Shown: in pieces, positions 1-11,999 of the stretch
How the letters are laid out: each line of letters starts with the position of its first letter
Numbering within the stretch: position 1 is the first letter of the stretch
Assembly: GCA_025403435.1 (NCBI GenBank)
Contig: CM046350.1
Location: 18,263,274-18,327,273 of the forward strand
From: Artocarpus heterophyllus
Lineage: Eukaryota > Streptophyta > Magnoliopsida > Rosales > Moraceae
Direction: 5' to 3'
Length of the DNA: 64,000 nucleotides
Translations under genes and position numbers: made by a program
The notes under the pieces: model-generated
Seen by the model: only the letters and a program-made list of their open reading frames with translations
Databases searched by the model: none
What the model was told of the DNA's origin: nothing

Positions 1-1050
1 TTGTAATCTAGCAAAGGGGACCAAATGGACCTATATAGTTTAAGCTCTTGATAATTACGAAACCTAATATCCCAGATATACATTTCATAATTATTAACTC
101 CAACTTACTCCACTAAAAGCTTGGAGCGGCACTCTCGAACTACATAGAATTTCAAAGCCCATATAGCTAAGTCTCCATGACATATCATAGGTTATCGTAT
201 CCCCATATGATTTTTCATAATCTGCTTAAGGACAAGTTCCGTCTTACCTTCCTGATTATTTTTATCTTACATTCCATTATCTTACCATCGAAAAACTTAC
301 CATCCAAAGACGGTATACCATTCGGTTACACCTATGTATCTAAATGGTTGAGCGCTCCAATTTTTCAATTACAGGATAACGCATATAAGAGGATATCACT
401 ACTCTTAAAGAGGAGCTATGAATTTCATGCCTATGAATAACAGGTCTACGTTATCAAGAGTCATGTCTCTAATGTACCGGCATACGTACAACTATTAAGA
501 TGTGGGTGTCACTCTTTGGTACATCAAAAGACACAAGTCAAGACAATGAGCCCACTATTCATCTCAGGATTACAATACAATACAAATGATCGTCTAAAGT
601 GAATTGATTTACCGAGACAGAATTATTAATCCAAATCAATTTACTTTATGTCCCGATCCAACACATCGTCACCTATGACAACATGTCAATGTTTCTATTC
701 ACGGAGTCCACCTCTAATGGTCAAGACAAACCATCTCCCAATAGGGATATAAACAACATAACAATCTTTACATAAATAAAGCGTCCAACTTTATTCCCTC
801 GATTGTGGATCTTTTGATTTAGACCGTCACCTTAACAATCACGTCTTTCGCATAATCTATCCATCATATGCCCAATTCTTAAAGGTTTAGACTGACAGCC
901 TCAGACTATTGTTTGCTTAACATACATTCAACAAATATGAGCGTAAAGAGGACAAGATTTGGTATATAAACAATAAATAAATTTTTTATTGATAAAAATG
1001 TCTCCAAAAATTTATTATATTTTTACTCCTTAGGGCATACATGTCTAACA
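1..1050 (+). mobile_element. 3' part of an LTR, cut by the window edge
   Basis: This stretch aligns nearly end to end with about 10940-11994, with scattered substitutions and small indels. Both copies stop at the same terminal sequence TCTAACA, and the flanks beyond it (CCTTC here, TTAAC there) are unrelated. The copy at 9307-11994 starts with TGTTAGA, so TCTAACA is an LTR 3' end. No primer-binding site or gag follows at 1051, so this is either a solo LTR or the 3' LTR of an element lying left of the window. The small ORF at 177-440 is inside the LTR and is not a gene. Orientation assumes the LTR reads on + as in the other copy. Confidence 0.8.
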
Positions 1051-1336
1051 CCTTCTGGTACTATTTTTACAAATGATGGTCATGTAGTAATAGAATGATA
1101 TTTTTCAACAAACCATAAAATTACAACGCTCTTGACAAGCTGTAAAAGCTAAGATTTTATGTTTTACCAAATTCGGGCATTATTTTATAGAGCAATTTTA
1201 GTTTAAAACCTTCAGTTATATGAATATATATATTTTTAAAGGAAAATCCTTAACGATTCCCAAAATGAATGTTACAATGGTTTTTATAAAGAAACCTGAC
1301 ACGTTAGATTCTTAATGTTTCGATGATAGACATAGG

Positions 1337-3063
1337 TTCAACACCCTCCCTAGTCCAAAAATTCACTCGGGTTATAATTTTAAACGGTACTACATATAGA
1401 ATGTCTTAGATTCGTTATTGGGTTTAATGGGCTTCGAACGAATTAGAAGCCCACTTAGTAAATTAAGAATGCAATTAATTAGAACTTAGTTCAAGAATCA
1501 TGAATTTAAGAAGTTCCTGATTTAGTCAATACGATAAGATAATTAATTAATTATCAAATCCTAATATGAATTAAATGCAATTAAGAAAAATTGGATATTA
1601 TGAGGATTAAATTAAATAATTAGTCATTGTAATAGAAATAATAGTTTTCATGATCCTTAAGTAAAAAGAATTATGACTAAGGAAAAGATCAAATTCTTAC
1701 GATTATGCTAAAATTAAGATAGCATAAAATAGATATTTCTTATATACTCTCAATGGGTGTTTTATACAAAATTGATTCCTATAGAAGATAAAGAATTGAG
1801 AGCTAATAAAAAAACTCACTATAAGAAATAGGTAAGTAGGATTCTCGCCTACGTATAGTATAAATATTTTTTAAATAAAATGCTTTCACATAATTTCTAA
1901 AATTATGAAATACATGTTCAGTATTATGCCATGCCATAATTATGTTAGATCATATATACTTATTTAAGATATGATGTGTTAGCATCTTATTAGGTCATGA
2001 ATGATGTGTGATGTATGTCGTATTTAAATATACTGTTTATTCACTTTTAGTTAAGCATGTTTTTAGTATTAGTACATAGTGCTATATAGTAACATATCAT
2101 ACTGCATACGCATAATAAGATGAGTGAAACTAAATAAAAAAAATTAAGGGTGTCGTACCAACCTCTCATCCTACAATGAGGTTTAAGTTTTAAAAGATAA
2201 CGGTGTTGTTGGGACTTTACAAATCCTAACTCCTTAATGTTCGCAATACATTTTATAATCTCGGTGTTGTTAGGACCTCGTGAACCATAACTTCCTAAGA
2301 ATCGCATGGAGTCGGTACGATCACTGGGCCCAAACAGTAAAATAAGATAAAACTTAATTAATTAAGCATAAAACAAGCCAAGAAGCAAGCTTAAAATGAT
2401 CATGCATAGTTTTATTAAATGATCTTCAAATTCTTTTGCGAGTTGAACTTCTTACTTGCTGAGCGAAAGCTCATTTAAGAGTGTTCATGATGTAGTTAAG
2501 GAACCTGTCAGCATCACTTAATTGGACAATGACAAGCGGCAGACGAATAATGGTGATAGGAATGAATAATGCTCATACAAAAATGTATTTTCTTCTTTAT
2601 TTTTTTAATAAAATTTTGTATGTGCAAAATATTGACTAGTATTACGTAATGAGCTTTAAAGAATGAGGTTGTAGTCATTCGACTTCAGATTTAAAAAAAA
2701 AGAAAAGAAAAGAAAAGAGTTTAGGACTTTTAACAAGAAATATATACATATATAGATGTTGCAACAGAAAAGGCAGCAAATATACGTTAATTTTCTAATA
2801 AGAAATTAGTAATAATTAGTTTTAGAAACATTTTTAAGCTATAATTTTAAATTAAGAAAAGTACTAAAAGAGTAAATTTTAAGAAAATTATCACGCTAGT
2901 TTTAATAAGTTGTTGTTATAGTAGTTTTCAAAAGTATAAGTTTCAAGATATTATGTTATGTTTTTTTTAAATAATTCCACAAATCTAAGCACCTAATGTT
3001 AAAATATGTTTAAGTATTAAGATTATGTAATTAAGTAACGGCTATGTAAGTAGGGTTGTTACA
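1337..3063 (+). repeat. Decayed LTR-like stretch (tentative)
   Basis: The right end reads GTAGGGTTGTTACA, the form often seen at Ty3/gypsy LTR ends. Near 1337 there is TTCAACACCC, which could be a decayed TGTAACACCC start. No matching 5-bp target duplication is visible (ATAGG before, AAGAG after). No protein domain is seen. The ORF at 2047-2307 has no recognisable content. The left boundary is a guess. Confidence 0.3.
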
Positions 3064-3699
3064 AAGAGATGAAAAGCTCTATGGGCTTTAAGAACTTTTG
3101 TTTGAATCAAAAACTTTTAGTTTAAATACTACAGGATATAATAGCTTTACACTATAACAATATAAAATTTTAGTTTGAACTCAATTTGCCAAACACCATT
3201 CTAAGTATCAAATTCCTAAAATGGGAACAAATAGAGTTAAACAAATTAAAAGTTTAGAACATGAGTGTCTAAATTTTTAAATTAGAACCCAAAGAGTCAA
3301 ACGATACAAAGCTTGAGGACTCAAATGGCATAAAAATCTATTTTTCAAAACTACAAGATACTTTTTAAATATATATTTTTAAAACAACAAGATACCAATA
3401 TAATGTTTGGCTAAAATATAGCATCGCAACTCCCCTAAAAAAAATATAGGGCAGCAAAATGCAAAAAGAAAAGAAGAAAAAACACATTATTTATTTACAA
3501 AAATTGTAATAAATAACATACACTTGAAATTGAAAGAAATCACCGCCATGTTTTAAAATATTTGAAGTAAAAGCATAAACAATTATTTACATACAATAAA
3601 TAAATTATTATTTTTTTCTTTGTAAATAAATTGTTAATTAAATGAATATGTTGCGTATTAAAAAACATTCCTTTCAAAAAAAAAATTCTGAACGGATTC
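3064..3699. other. AT-rich intergenic stretch
   Basis: AT-rich DNA with poly-A and poly-T runs. I see no gene, no clear repeat border and no RNA gene. The small minus-strand ORF at 3540-3815 has low-complexity content and no recognisable domain. Confidence 0.5.
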
Positions 3700-4433
3700 A
3701 TGGGTTTTGCGGATGAAAACCAATCACCGATTAGAGTCTTACCTAGCAACAAGGTAAGAAAGAAAATGGCCACGTGTACAAAACTAGCCGGAAGTGACCG
3801 CACTAGATCCAGCACATATTACGTGGAGGTTTCTCATCAACAACCTGAAACTATCTATCGAATAAATAAGTGCCACATCATTGCGAAATCAAGTGTGAAG
3901 TAGGTGATAAAAAGTCTACCGTGACGTTGGCCTTTTTCTTTTTTTTTTTTTTAAATTAATTCGGGAACGGCACAAAACACGATGGTGTGTTTTTATGACG
4001 CATGGCCTTCCCTTTCATTGACTTTTGTTTGTTGGTTTCAAGTCACGCCTTGACATCATACTACGTGGCGTGATTGCAACGGACAAGTGAGATATAAGGT
4101 TTTTGAGAAGAAAAGTCGGTGTCGTTTTGCCTGCAACGTGCTTCTGAGGGCAAAACGACTGCAACAGACAAGTGAGAAATAAATAAGGTTTTTGTGAAGA
4201 AAAGTCGGTGTCGTTTTGCCTGCAACGTGCTTCTGAGGGCAAAACGACTGCAACAGACAAGTGAGAAATGAGGTTTTTGAGAATATAAGTAGGTGTCGTT
4301 TTGCCTGCAACGTGCTTCTGAGGGCAAAACGACGAGATGAGACGGCAAGTACAGCCGTGTAGTTTTGGGGCCCTTCATCGCAGCCGGCCTTTCCGCCTAC
4401 GAGCCACTTGCCACATGCCTATAAATTCCAATT
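3700..4433. promoter_or_regulatory. GC-richer island with ACGTG-core motifs and tandem hairpins; possible orphan promoter
   Basis: This island stands out from the AT-rich surroundings. It has a G-box CACGTG at 3771-3776, further ACGTGG cores near 3821 and 4063, the tandem hairpin array at 4075-4333, and a TATA-like CTATAAATT at 4419-4427 on +. Only a short, low-complexity ORF follows (4337-4582), so no gene can be assigned. It may be a dead promoter or a captured fragment inside a transposon. Motifs are seen directly; promoter function is inference. Confidence 0.3.
4075..4333. repeat. Three tandem 85-89 bp units, each with a perfect 11-bp inverted repeat
   Basis: The units are 4075-4159 (85 bp), 4160-4248 (89 bp) and 4249-4333 (85 bp). 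Each starts TGCAAC(G/A)GACAAGTGAGA and ends with GTCGTTTTGCC, a 17-nt spacer holding GCAACGTGC, then GGCAAAACGAC. The two arms are perfectly complementary, so each unit can form an 11-bp stem. The arms and loop are identical in the three copies, while the part between them varies. The overlapping minus-strand ORFs here are products of the repeat in three frames, not genes. Confidence 0.9.
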
Positions 4434-5169
4434 TTTTTTTCAAAAAAAAAAAAAATATGGATGTCGTTAGAACGGAAAGAAACTTTTTAATTTTATTCTT
4501 TCTAAGCGGGCGCTTGTTTTTTCTTTGTTTGAAATATAATTTATGTTCGTCCTTGTTTTATATGCTGACACTGAAATATTAAATTAGCAAAGAAAAGAGA
4601 AAAACAAGACAACACTTCTAGATATTGAATTTCATAAATGAAAGGAATAATTTACACGTTTGCTATAAATATTATTGCTAGTTGAAGCCATTGCCCACCA
4701 AAGAATCCAACGTGATAATGAATCAAGGATTTGTTTGATGCATAGGTCCAGAATGATGTAATTTAGAAATTTATGGTTTAAGTTGTAAGTTTTAAACTGT
4801 ATGATTTAAACAGTGGTTTTAAAATAATATTAGAATATAAATTTATAAAATAAGAATAAAACATCACGTCAAATTTAAAACGAGAACTGGTGTTTAAAAA
4901 ACTATAGCTTATTAAGAAAAACGAGAATGAGAATTATTTTTATTACAAAAAATAGTTCAAACATTGTGAACTTGAAGGGGAGGGAGGCTAAAATCTGGAC
5001 TGTGGGTGTTTTGGCCTTTTAAAACCTCTTTTATGGTTTCAACTGGCATCAGTTCTTGCTCCATCAAATGTTAGTTTGAACTACCTCTATGGTTTAAACT
5101 AGCCTAAATGTATGCACTAAACACCACATAACTCTACCTTTCTTTATCTATATAGAAATGTAATTTTTT
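4434..5169. other. AT-rich intergenic stretch
   Basis: No gene, RNA gene or clear repeat border seen. The sequence is AT-rich with degenerate MITE-like phrases. Confidence 0.5.
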
Positions 5170-5666
5170 AAGGGATATTTCTCTTTTTATACCCTCTATT
5201 TTAAGTTAATTTGAAAATCAAAACCTTCGGTTTTTAATCTCATCAAATGTATGCCCTTAGATTAGATTTAACACACAAATTTATACCTTACTTCAGTCAA
5301 TAGTTGATTTTTGACTTTTAAAATGATCAAATTATCCTTAAGCAAAATATAAAAAAATTAAAACTTTTTAAAAATAAAAAGAAAACAAAATAAAAACATA
5401 CAAACCACCTATTTTTGAAGGTGTATTCTTTACATTTTTAAGTCAAAAACCTTAGTATAAAGTTTTTTAAAATGTTTAAAGTTCTCTTATTTTTCAATGT
5501 GAGGGTATTTAGAGGAATTTTATAGATCAATTTAAATATTGATTGAGAAAGAGTATAAATTTGTGTATTAAATTTAATCTAAAGGTATAAATTCAATAGA
5601 TCCAAAACAAAAGGTGTAATATTTGAATAAACCTAAAATACAACGTATAAAAGGTAAATACCCTTT
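5170..5666. mobile_element. Foldback (long inverted-repeat) element, about 500 bp
   Basis: The left arm starts AAGGGATATTTCTC. The reverse complement of the right end starts AAAGGGTATTTACC. The arms then stay alignable for roughly 200 bp, sharing phrases such as TTAGATTAGATTTAA / TTAGATTAAATTTAA and ACACAAATTTATAC. No coding capacity is present. This is a non-autonomous foldback/MITE-like element; the superfamily and target duplication are not resolved. Confidence 0.7.
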
Positions 5667-6109
5667 TTTAACTAACTTTCATATTAAAGTTTTTTTTTTT
5701 TACTCCCTAAAAAAGTTATTTTTCTCTACAAGCTTAAGGCATGTTGAAGATTGTTAGTCAAGGTATTTGGTAAGCTCCATTTTGTCCACCAAATTTTAAA
5801 AATTGTTATCCAACAACAAAATTTGAGAAGTGTGTCAAAATAATAAAAAAGTACACCTATTTTAGTATTAAACTTCTCCATAGAAATTTTAATCATAGTT
5901 TATCAAACAATTAAATTCTATTTTTGACACTCATTTTATCAAATGTCTACATACTTCAGTTGCAATAACTTTAATTTTTATGATCAGTCACAATAACTTT
6001 TAATTGAAAGTAGAGTTGACAATTTCAACAACACATCCATGCTAAAACATTTCTTAATATGTTATATAAAATATATTTTTTTCTCTTTAAATTGAGGTTT
6101 CTCTGCTAG
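5667..6109. other. AT-rich intergenic stretch
   Basis: No gene or recognisable repeat border seen; low-complexity AT-rich sequence. Confidence 0.5.
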
Positions 6110-7195
6110 AGTTTTTCATTTTGTGGCTTATGTCGCCCTTCTACCTTGTGGACCAAAGGCTGAAGCCGCCTTTGGGCTGGTCATCGGGCCTTTGGCCTAT
6201 GAGAGGGGGTGAACAATTGGGTCATGGTTAAGAGGGGAGGTACTCTCAAGCAAAAGGGTGGTGTCATACTTTTGGGTTACAAGGATTAGGAGCTAGTAGA
6301 GTTCTAGGCTAGGGAAGGTGGGGCAGGTTGCCATGGGCGGATTTGGTAGGGTCAAAGAAAGTTGAGACCAATGAGGTTGGTGGGTGGATGGACCGAGCTG
6401 GGGCCATGGGAGTTGCGACAAAAAGAGGGCTGAGGCGACATGGAAGGATGGTGGCAATTGGAAGATCAGGCTATGTCCGGAGCCGGAAGTAGTGGGGAGA
6501 GAAGAGCTGAAGCTCTTATTGGGGGATATTCTTGGATTAACTGAACTTATTGCACCGGATTTAAGACCTGGATTGGATGTAGGAGAGGGGGCTCGTTGAA
6601 GTTTTAGTCGGACTATAGTTTGTCAGGAGTGGGATAGATGGTGGAGGAAGTGGATCCTCTTTTGTCAGGGTATTTTCTCCATTTTGTTTTAATTTTGTTA
6701 GGTTTTTGTCTTTGTTTTCTTAGAATAAAGGCGTTAGGATCTCCGTCGATTGTTTTTGTACAATACTATGTAGTTGTGAAGCACTCTAGTGTTGTTGATA
6801 CGATAAAGGAGGTGGTCGTCCCACCTCCAAGCTTGGTTTGGTGTGCAAACCCGTTGCTTAGCAACGTTGTGTGTGGTGATTAGTAGTTAGAGTTAAATCT
6901 AGTTCAAGTTGCATATGCCCTCATCGGGGTGAACATTTTCTTGGTCTGATTAGTTTTATCCATCAATAATAGTGGCATCTCTTAACACGCCGTTGACGGC
7001 CTCTATTCGAGTTTCAAGCAAGCTTTTGCCCGTTGGGTCTCGACGCTTGTTTTTGGTCCCTAGGCTTCATCTGTTTTTTTATTAATAGATTCAGTCTTTG
7101 TTCAAGTTCTTCTTTGCCCATATTGGTGTCATATATAACATTGTTTGTTCTATTTTAGTTTGAATGAAGTTTTATTTTATTTTTTTAAAAAAAGG
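6110..7195 (+). repeat. Possible 3' remnant of a non-LTR retrotransposon
   Basis: This kilobase is clearly richer in GC than its flanks and reads as decayed coding-like or UTR-like sequence. It ends TTTGAATGAAGTTTTATTTT followed by a T/A-rich tail with a run of A near 7184-7191, which resembles the 3' end of plant L1 elements. The open frames at 6384-6599 and 6638-6883 have no domain I recognise. No target duplication was identified. Tentative. Confidence 0.3.
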
Positions 7196-9301
7196 TTCCT
7201 TAATCTAGTGGTAACTCCATACCTATCTTTTGATATTCAACTCTGGAGTTTGATCCATAAATCTTCCATTTTTATATGATACATAAAGATCGTTTGGTAT
7301 TGTTTTTAAAATAGGTGAAAATATTTTTGTTGTGAAAAATAAGAATTTTTTGGAATTATGCTGAGACTGTTTTTAAATTTTTTGTCTTAAAAAACATACA
7401 AAAATATTTTCAAAAATTTTGAGTATGAAAACAAACGAAGCCATAATCTTAAAAAATAATTTTCTCGGCCTATACCATACACGTTCAATTTTCTCTGTCA
7501 TTTCACACTCTTGAAAATTCTCTCTCTACGTACCACATAGACTTGTTGATATTAGTTGATCCGGTCAAAATTTGTACAAATTGTTAATCTAAAGTACAAG
7601 ACAACGATATTCGTCATGCGCGAAAACCATATATATATATTTTTCTTATTCATGCACTTGATCCATATTGTGTATAATTCATTATACACGTCAAAGAGGG
7701 TGCTTAGAGTTTTCCAAATTTCGTATGCTGAGTTATTGTTATGAGCGCAGAGGATTTCAAAAGTCTTTAATAAGCTTAAATTTTAATAAAACCAATAAAC
7801 TTTTGCCTCATGATCCGAACAAGAAGCCCTAATCTTATGCCAAACCATCTCTTTATAGATTTTTGTTTCATAGCAAAATCCCAGACCGCAGTTCTTTTTA
7901 CCTTTAAAAACCTTTTTTTTTTTAATTTTGAAAGAAATAATTAATTAATCAATTAATCTATATTGATTTTTTAATAAGAGATTATCATAATATCGCAGAG
8001 CTGTGTACGTGTAGTTTTTCTATTGGTTCTCAAGAACGTTCACACCAAGCCCCGTAAATGTCGGCTAATACCGACAAAGAAAACTCAAACAAATAAAAAA
8101 AATAAAATAAAAATACAATCATACTAATTAAGGAGTTACTCGGTTGTTCACTTTTCCCGCTCAACTCGTGCCTTGGACATTTTTTGAGTCAATCGAGGGA
8201 AAATCTCTCCTAAATCGCTTTAGTAATATATTTTGATATGGTAATTAAAACTATAAATATTATATTATAATAAGTTTTTATAACCGTATATAAAAATTTT
8301 TATACCGTTTATAATTAAAAAAATTAATGTTAATCAATCTATTAATTATATCAAATTCATTTTTCTATGCGCCTATAAGGTCAAGGGGGCCCACCTACTT
8401 TATTTAGTCAACCATTGAATCAAATGTCATGCCTTACTTCGTTTGAAGGGAGTGTGATTAAAAAAAGGGCAAAAGGTTAAGCAATCATAATAATTCATTA
8501 TGAATTCCTCGACCCAAAATCCACACACTCGAAGAATGGTGAAAAGGACGGGTGAAATTTTATAACAATCCTCGTGAGATTCGGATATGAAAATTTTCTT
8601 AGGGCACTAAAAGGAAAAGTATTCTATGAATAGTTATAATTTTGATTATTTGTTTTGTATGGCTTTCATGTGGGGAATTGCTATAATTTTATTATAAGTG
8701 TCGACGATTTGTCATAATATGTAGGATAAGAATGTGATAATTTTTTTTTTTGAAACAATAGGACGTAGGGGTGATTAAAAGAAATAAATATTATTATTAT
8801 TATTATTATTATTGTGCTTTCAAGCGCTATATGGAAAATTAACCTTATAGAAACAAGATCGACGTGGAGGGAAGTTATTGAGTAGGGGCACAATTGTAGA
8901 AATTGTATTTTAGCCTTAAGTTTTTTTCCTTAAAAAATTTAGATTTATTTTTGTTTTGTAAGAAAAATTATAACTATACCCTTATTGAATATTTGAAAGA
9001 TATTGTTGTCTCTCATTTTACAAGAAAAATTATAATTGTATCCCTGCTCAATTACAAAAATGCATAGTTATATATCCATTTAATAAAAATACTTTTTTTT
9101 TTTATCTTTTTATAATGGCCTATTGGAAAAAAAATGTTAGTGGGTGTGTTTGAGAGCCAAGTTAGAACTTGAATATTATATCATGTGAAAGCTTTACATT
9201 GTAGCAAAAATTTATTTTATATTTAGCATATGAAGGCTTTACAGTATAATAGTTAGAATTTATTATTTTTAACTAATGTTGCCAAATTAAGCTAGTTTGT
9301 A
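7196..9301. other. Intergenic stretch with an ATT microsatellite
   Basis: No gene seen. At about 8789-8813 there is an (ATT)n run. Around 7196-7255 there is a weak tRNA-like pattern (CTAGTGGTAACTCC, then GGAGTTTGATCC) that could be a decayed SINE head; too weak to call. From about 9141 a TIR-like start GGGTGTGTTTGAGAGCCAAG resembles, inverted, the end of a repeat near 16350-16380. Confidence 0.5.
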
Positions 9302-9583
9302 TTAACTGTTAGAAAAATAGTACGTAGCAGAATTTTAAAATTTTTATATCAGAATATTTTTCAAAATACAAGTTTGATACACTATATGCATAAATTAACC
9401 AGATCTTACTAACCTTCTAAATGCCGAAAAGCTTCCTCAGTCAATGAAGAAAAGTAACGTTCCAGAAGAACCTCAACCAACTGGCCTTCTTAGTTATTCT
9501 CTATCCACGATCGGAGTGAGTGTGGGCTCATACGTACAGCTCTTCTACCAGGCGACTCTCCTTCCAACCAATTGAGAGAACCC

Positions 9584-9710
9584 AAAGCTAGTGTTCGTGA
9601 TTTGTGAACAAGAGCTCTTAGGGAGTTTTCAGAATCTCACTAGCAGAGTTTCACTCTTAATCTTTCAATTGATCTGATTAACTTATGAGACTCACTCTCT
9701 ATTTATAAGG
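9584..9710 (+). repeat. First unit of a tandem duplication inside the solo LTR
   Basis: The 127-bp unit starting AAAGCTAGTGTTCGTGATTT is repeated directly from 9711. The second unit is broken at 9786 by the TIR element and resumes at 10332, ending near 10377. The copies differ by a few substitutions and by about 10 nt missing near the insertion point. Both carry a TATA-like CTATTTATA, so the duplicated piece may include the LTR's own promoter. Confidence 0.85.
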
Positions 9711-9786
9711 AAAGCTAGTGTTCGTGATTTGTAAACAAGAGCTCTTAGAGAGCTTTCAGAATCTCACCAGCAGAGTTTCACTCTTA

Positions 9787-10331
9787 GGGTCCGTTTGTTT
9801 CATATATTTTTTGGACTCAATGGACTCAAATTTGGATTTGAGTATCAAAAATCCTTTAGATACGTGTTTGTTTCCCCCAAAATCTGAATCCTTTGAGTAT
9901 CAAGAATCCAAGTTTTCAGAGTTTCTATCCCCTCTAAACTTTTAATACTTGGATATTTTTACTACAGTAAAAACTGAAATTCTCTCTCCTATATTTGGAG
10001 AAAAAAGTCATAACTTCTTTATTTGATATCCAATTGAGATGATTCTTTTTCCATTGTATTCTTAGTGAAGAGAGGAATAAATTAAGATTCATATTGCTTT
10101 TTTTTAGGATCATTAACATTAAGATTTTATTAGATTTGTTAATAAATCAAAAACTATTTTTACTACCACTCCAAACACAAATTTTAATTTTATTCCATAT
10201 TCAGATTAAAACTTAAATGCCTATCCAAACGTCAATTTGGATAACAATTCAAATTACTAACTTAAATCCTAATTCAAATCACACTAACTCAAATCAAATT
10301 ACTGATTCGAATCCATTTACCAAACGGACCC
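9787..10331. mobile_element. 545-bp TIR element (MITE) nested in the solo LTR, TA target duplication
   Basis: The ends are GGGTCCGTTTG and CAAACGGACCC, perfect 11-bp terminal inverted repeats. TA is found on both sides (9785-9786, 10332-10333). If the element and one TA are removed, the LTR duplication unit becomes continuous, which fixes both borders. With the flanking bases the palindrome extends to TTAGGGTCC / GGACCCTAA, so a PIF/Harbinger origin with TWA target or a Tc1/mariner origin with TA target are both possible. No transposase; the ORFs at 9718-9945 and 9934-10119 are not genes. Confidence 0.85.
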
Positions 10332-11999
10332 TAAATATCTGATTAACTTATAAGACTCACTCCCTATTTATAGAGGTTGAGTCCAGGAGTCAGTCATTAT
10401 CAAATAAGGCCTCGAAAATTCAAATCAGAATCAAACTAGAATCGATATCTGATAAAATCCGCATCTAAAACACATGATAAAAAATCCCACGGTCGGCAGG
10501 CTGAACTAGCAGATCGACCTACTGGACCTGTCCCATCGGCAGGCCGAAGTTTAAGATCGACCTGGAGAACTTATGATTTTTTATCCCTGCGAATCTTTAT
10601 CTTCCACCCGAGATTCTTAGGATAAAGCCTTGGTTTTAATTCAAATAACCCAATAGAAAAGTTATCTGATTAAAATAGTCATATCTAGATAATTTCTAGG
10701 AAAATAAATATTGCTGATAATTCAACAAGTTTATCTTGAATTAATTCAAAATTAATCCAACTGATAAACAAACATGAATTATCTGTGGCCGATAATTAAA
10801 CAAATTTATTTTGAATTAATTTTATCACAAAATTAATTCAACCGATAAACAGACATGAATTATCTGATTTTATCGAATTTTAGCCAATCTGATAAATCTG
10901 ACATAAGTCACCAATTATTGGAAAAACACGCTGTATCGTTACAGGATTTTTATGAGCTAACAAAAGGGACCATATGGACCTATACAGTTCAAGCTCCCGA
11001 TAATTATCAAACCTAATATCCTAGATATACATTTTATAATTATCAACTCCAACGCTACTCCACTAAAAGCTTGGAACTGCACTCTCGAACTATATAGAAT
11101 TACGAAGCTCGTGTAGCTAAGTCTCCATGACATATCATAATGTATCGTATCCTTATAGGATTATCCATAATCGGCTTAAGGATAAGTTCTATCTTACCTT
11201 CCCTATTGTTTTTCTCTTACGTTTCATTATCTCAACATCAAAAAAACTTACCATCCAAAGATGATATACCATTCGGTTACAGCTACGCATCCAAATGATT
11301 GAGCGCTCCAGTTTTTTAATTACACGATAATACATATAGAGGATATCACTACTCCTAAAGAGGAGCTATGGATTCCATATCTATGAATAACAGGTCTACG
11401 CTATCAAGAGTTATGCCTCTAATGTACCGGCATACATACCACTATTAAAATATGGGTGTCACCTTTTGATATATCAAAAGACACAAGTCAAGACAACGGG
11501 CCCACTATTCATCTCAAGATTAAGATATAATATAAATGATTGTCTAAGGTGAATCGATTTGTCGAGACAGAATTATTAATCCAAATCAATTCACTTTATG
11601 TCCCGATCTAACACATCATCACTTATGACAATGTGTCAATGTTTCTATTCACAGAGTCAACATCCGATGGTGAAGAAAAATATCTCCCAGATATAGACAA
11701 CATAACAATCTTTGCATGAATAAAGGGCCTAACTTTATTCCATCGATTGCGGATCTTATGATTTAGACCGTCACCTTAAGAATCGCGTCTTACGCATAAT
11801 CTATCCATCATATGCCCGATTGTTAAAGGTTTAGACCGACAGTCTTAGACTTTTATTTGCTTAACATACATTCAACAAATATGAACGTAAAAAGGACAAG
11901 ATTTAGTATATAAATAATAAATAAATTCTTTATTGATAAAAATGTCTCCAAAAATATATTATATTTTTACTCTTTAAGATATACATATCTAACATTAAC

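Larger units (their letters stand above)
9307..11994 (+). mobile_element. Solo LTR, 2688 bp including a nested MITE, with perfect 5-bp target duplication
   Basis: It starts TGTTAGA and ends TCTAACA, perfect 7-bp inverted termini of the TG..CA type. TTAAC stands immediately before it (9302-9306) and immediately after it (11995-11999), a 5-bp target site duplication. No gag, pol, primer-binding site or polypurine tract lies inside. This is therefore an LTR left after recombination between two LTRs. Without the 545-bp insertion the LTR is about 2.14 kb, long for a plant LTR. Its last kilobase matches 1-1050. The superfamily cannot be set from an LTR alone. Confidence 0.9.

Noticed and set aside
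4075..4333. CRISPR-like look of repeats with palindromes
   Set aside because: Units are contiguous without unique spacers, and the DNA is a plant nuclear genome.
4061..4378. Several overlapping ORFs with a repeated peptide
   Set aside because: They are the 85-89 bp tandem repeat read in three frames.
7196..7260. tRNA-like sequence
   Set aside because: Partial A- and B-box resemblance only; no cloverleaf could be drawn and no A-tail or target duplication seen.
9718..10119. Two ORFs in 9718-10119
   Set aside because: They lie in the MITE nested in the solo LTR and encode nothing recognisable.
1..11994. One full-length LTR retrotransposon bounded by the two similar LTR ends
   Set aside because: The right LTR has its own TTAAC duplication and no retroelement domain is seen between them.
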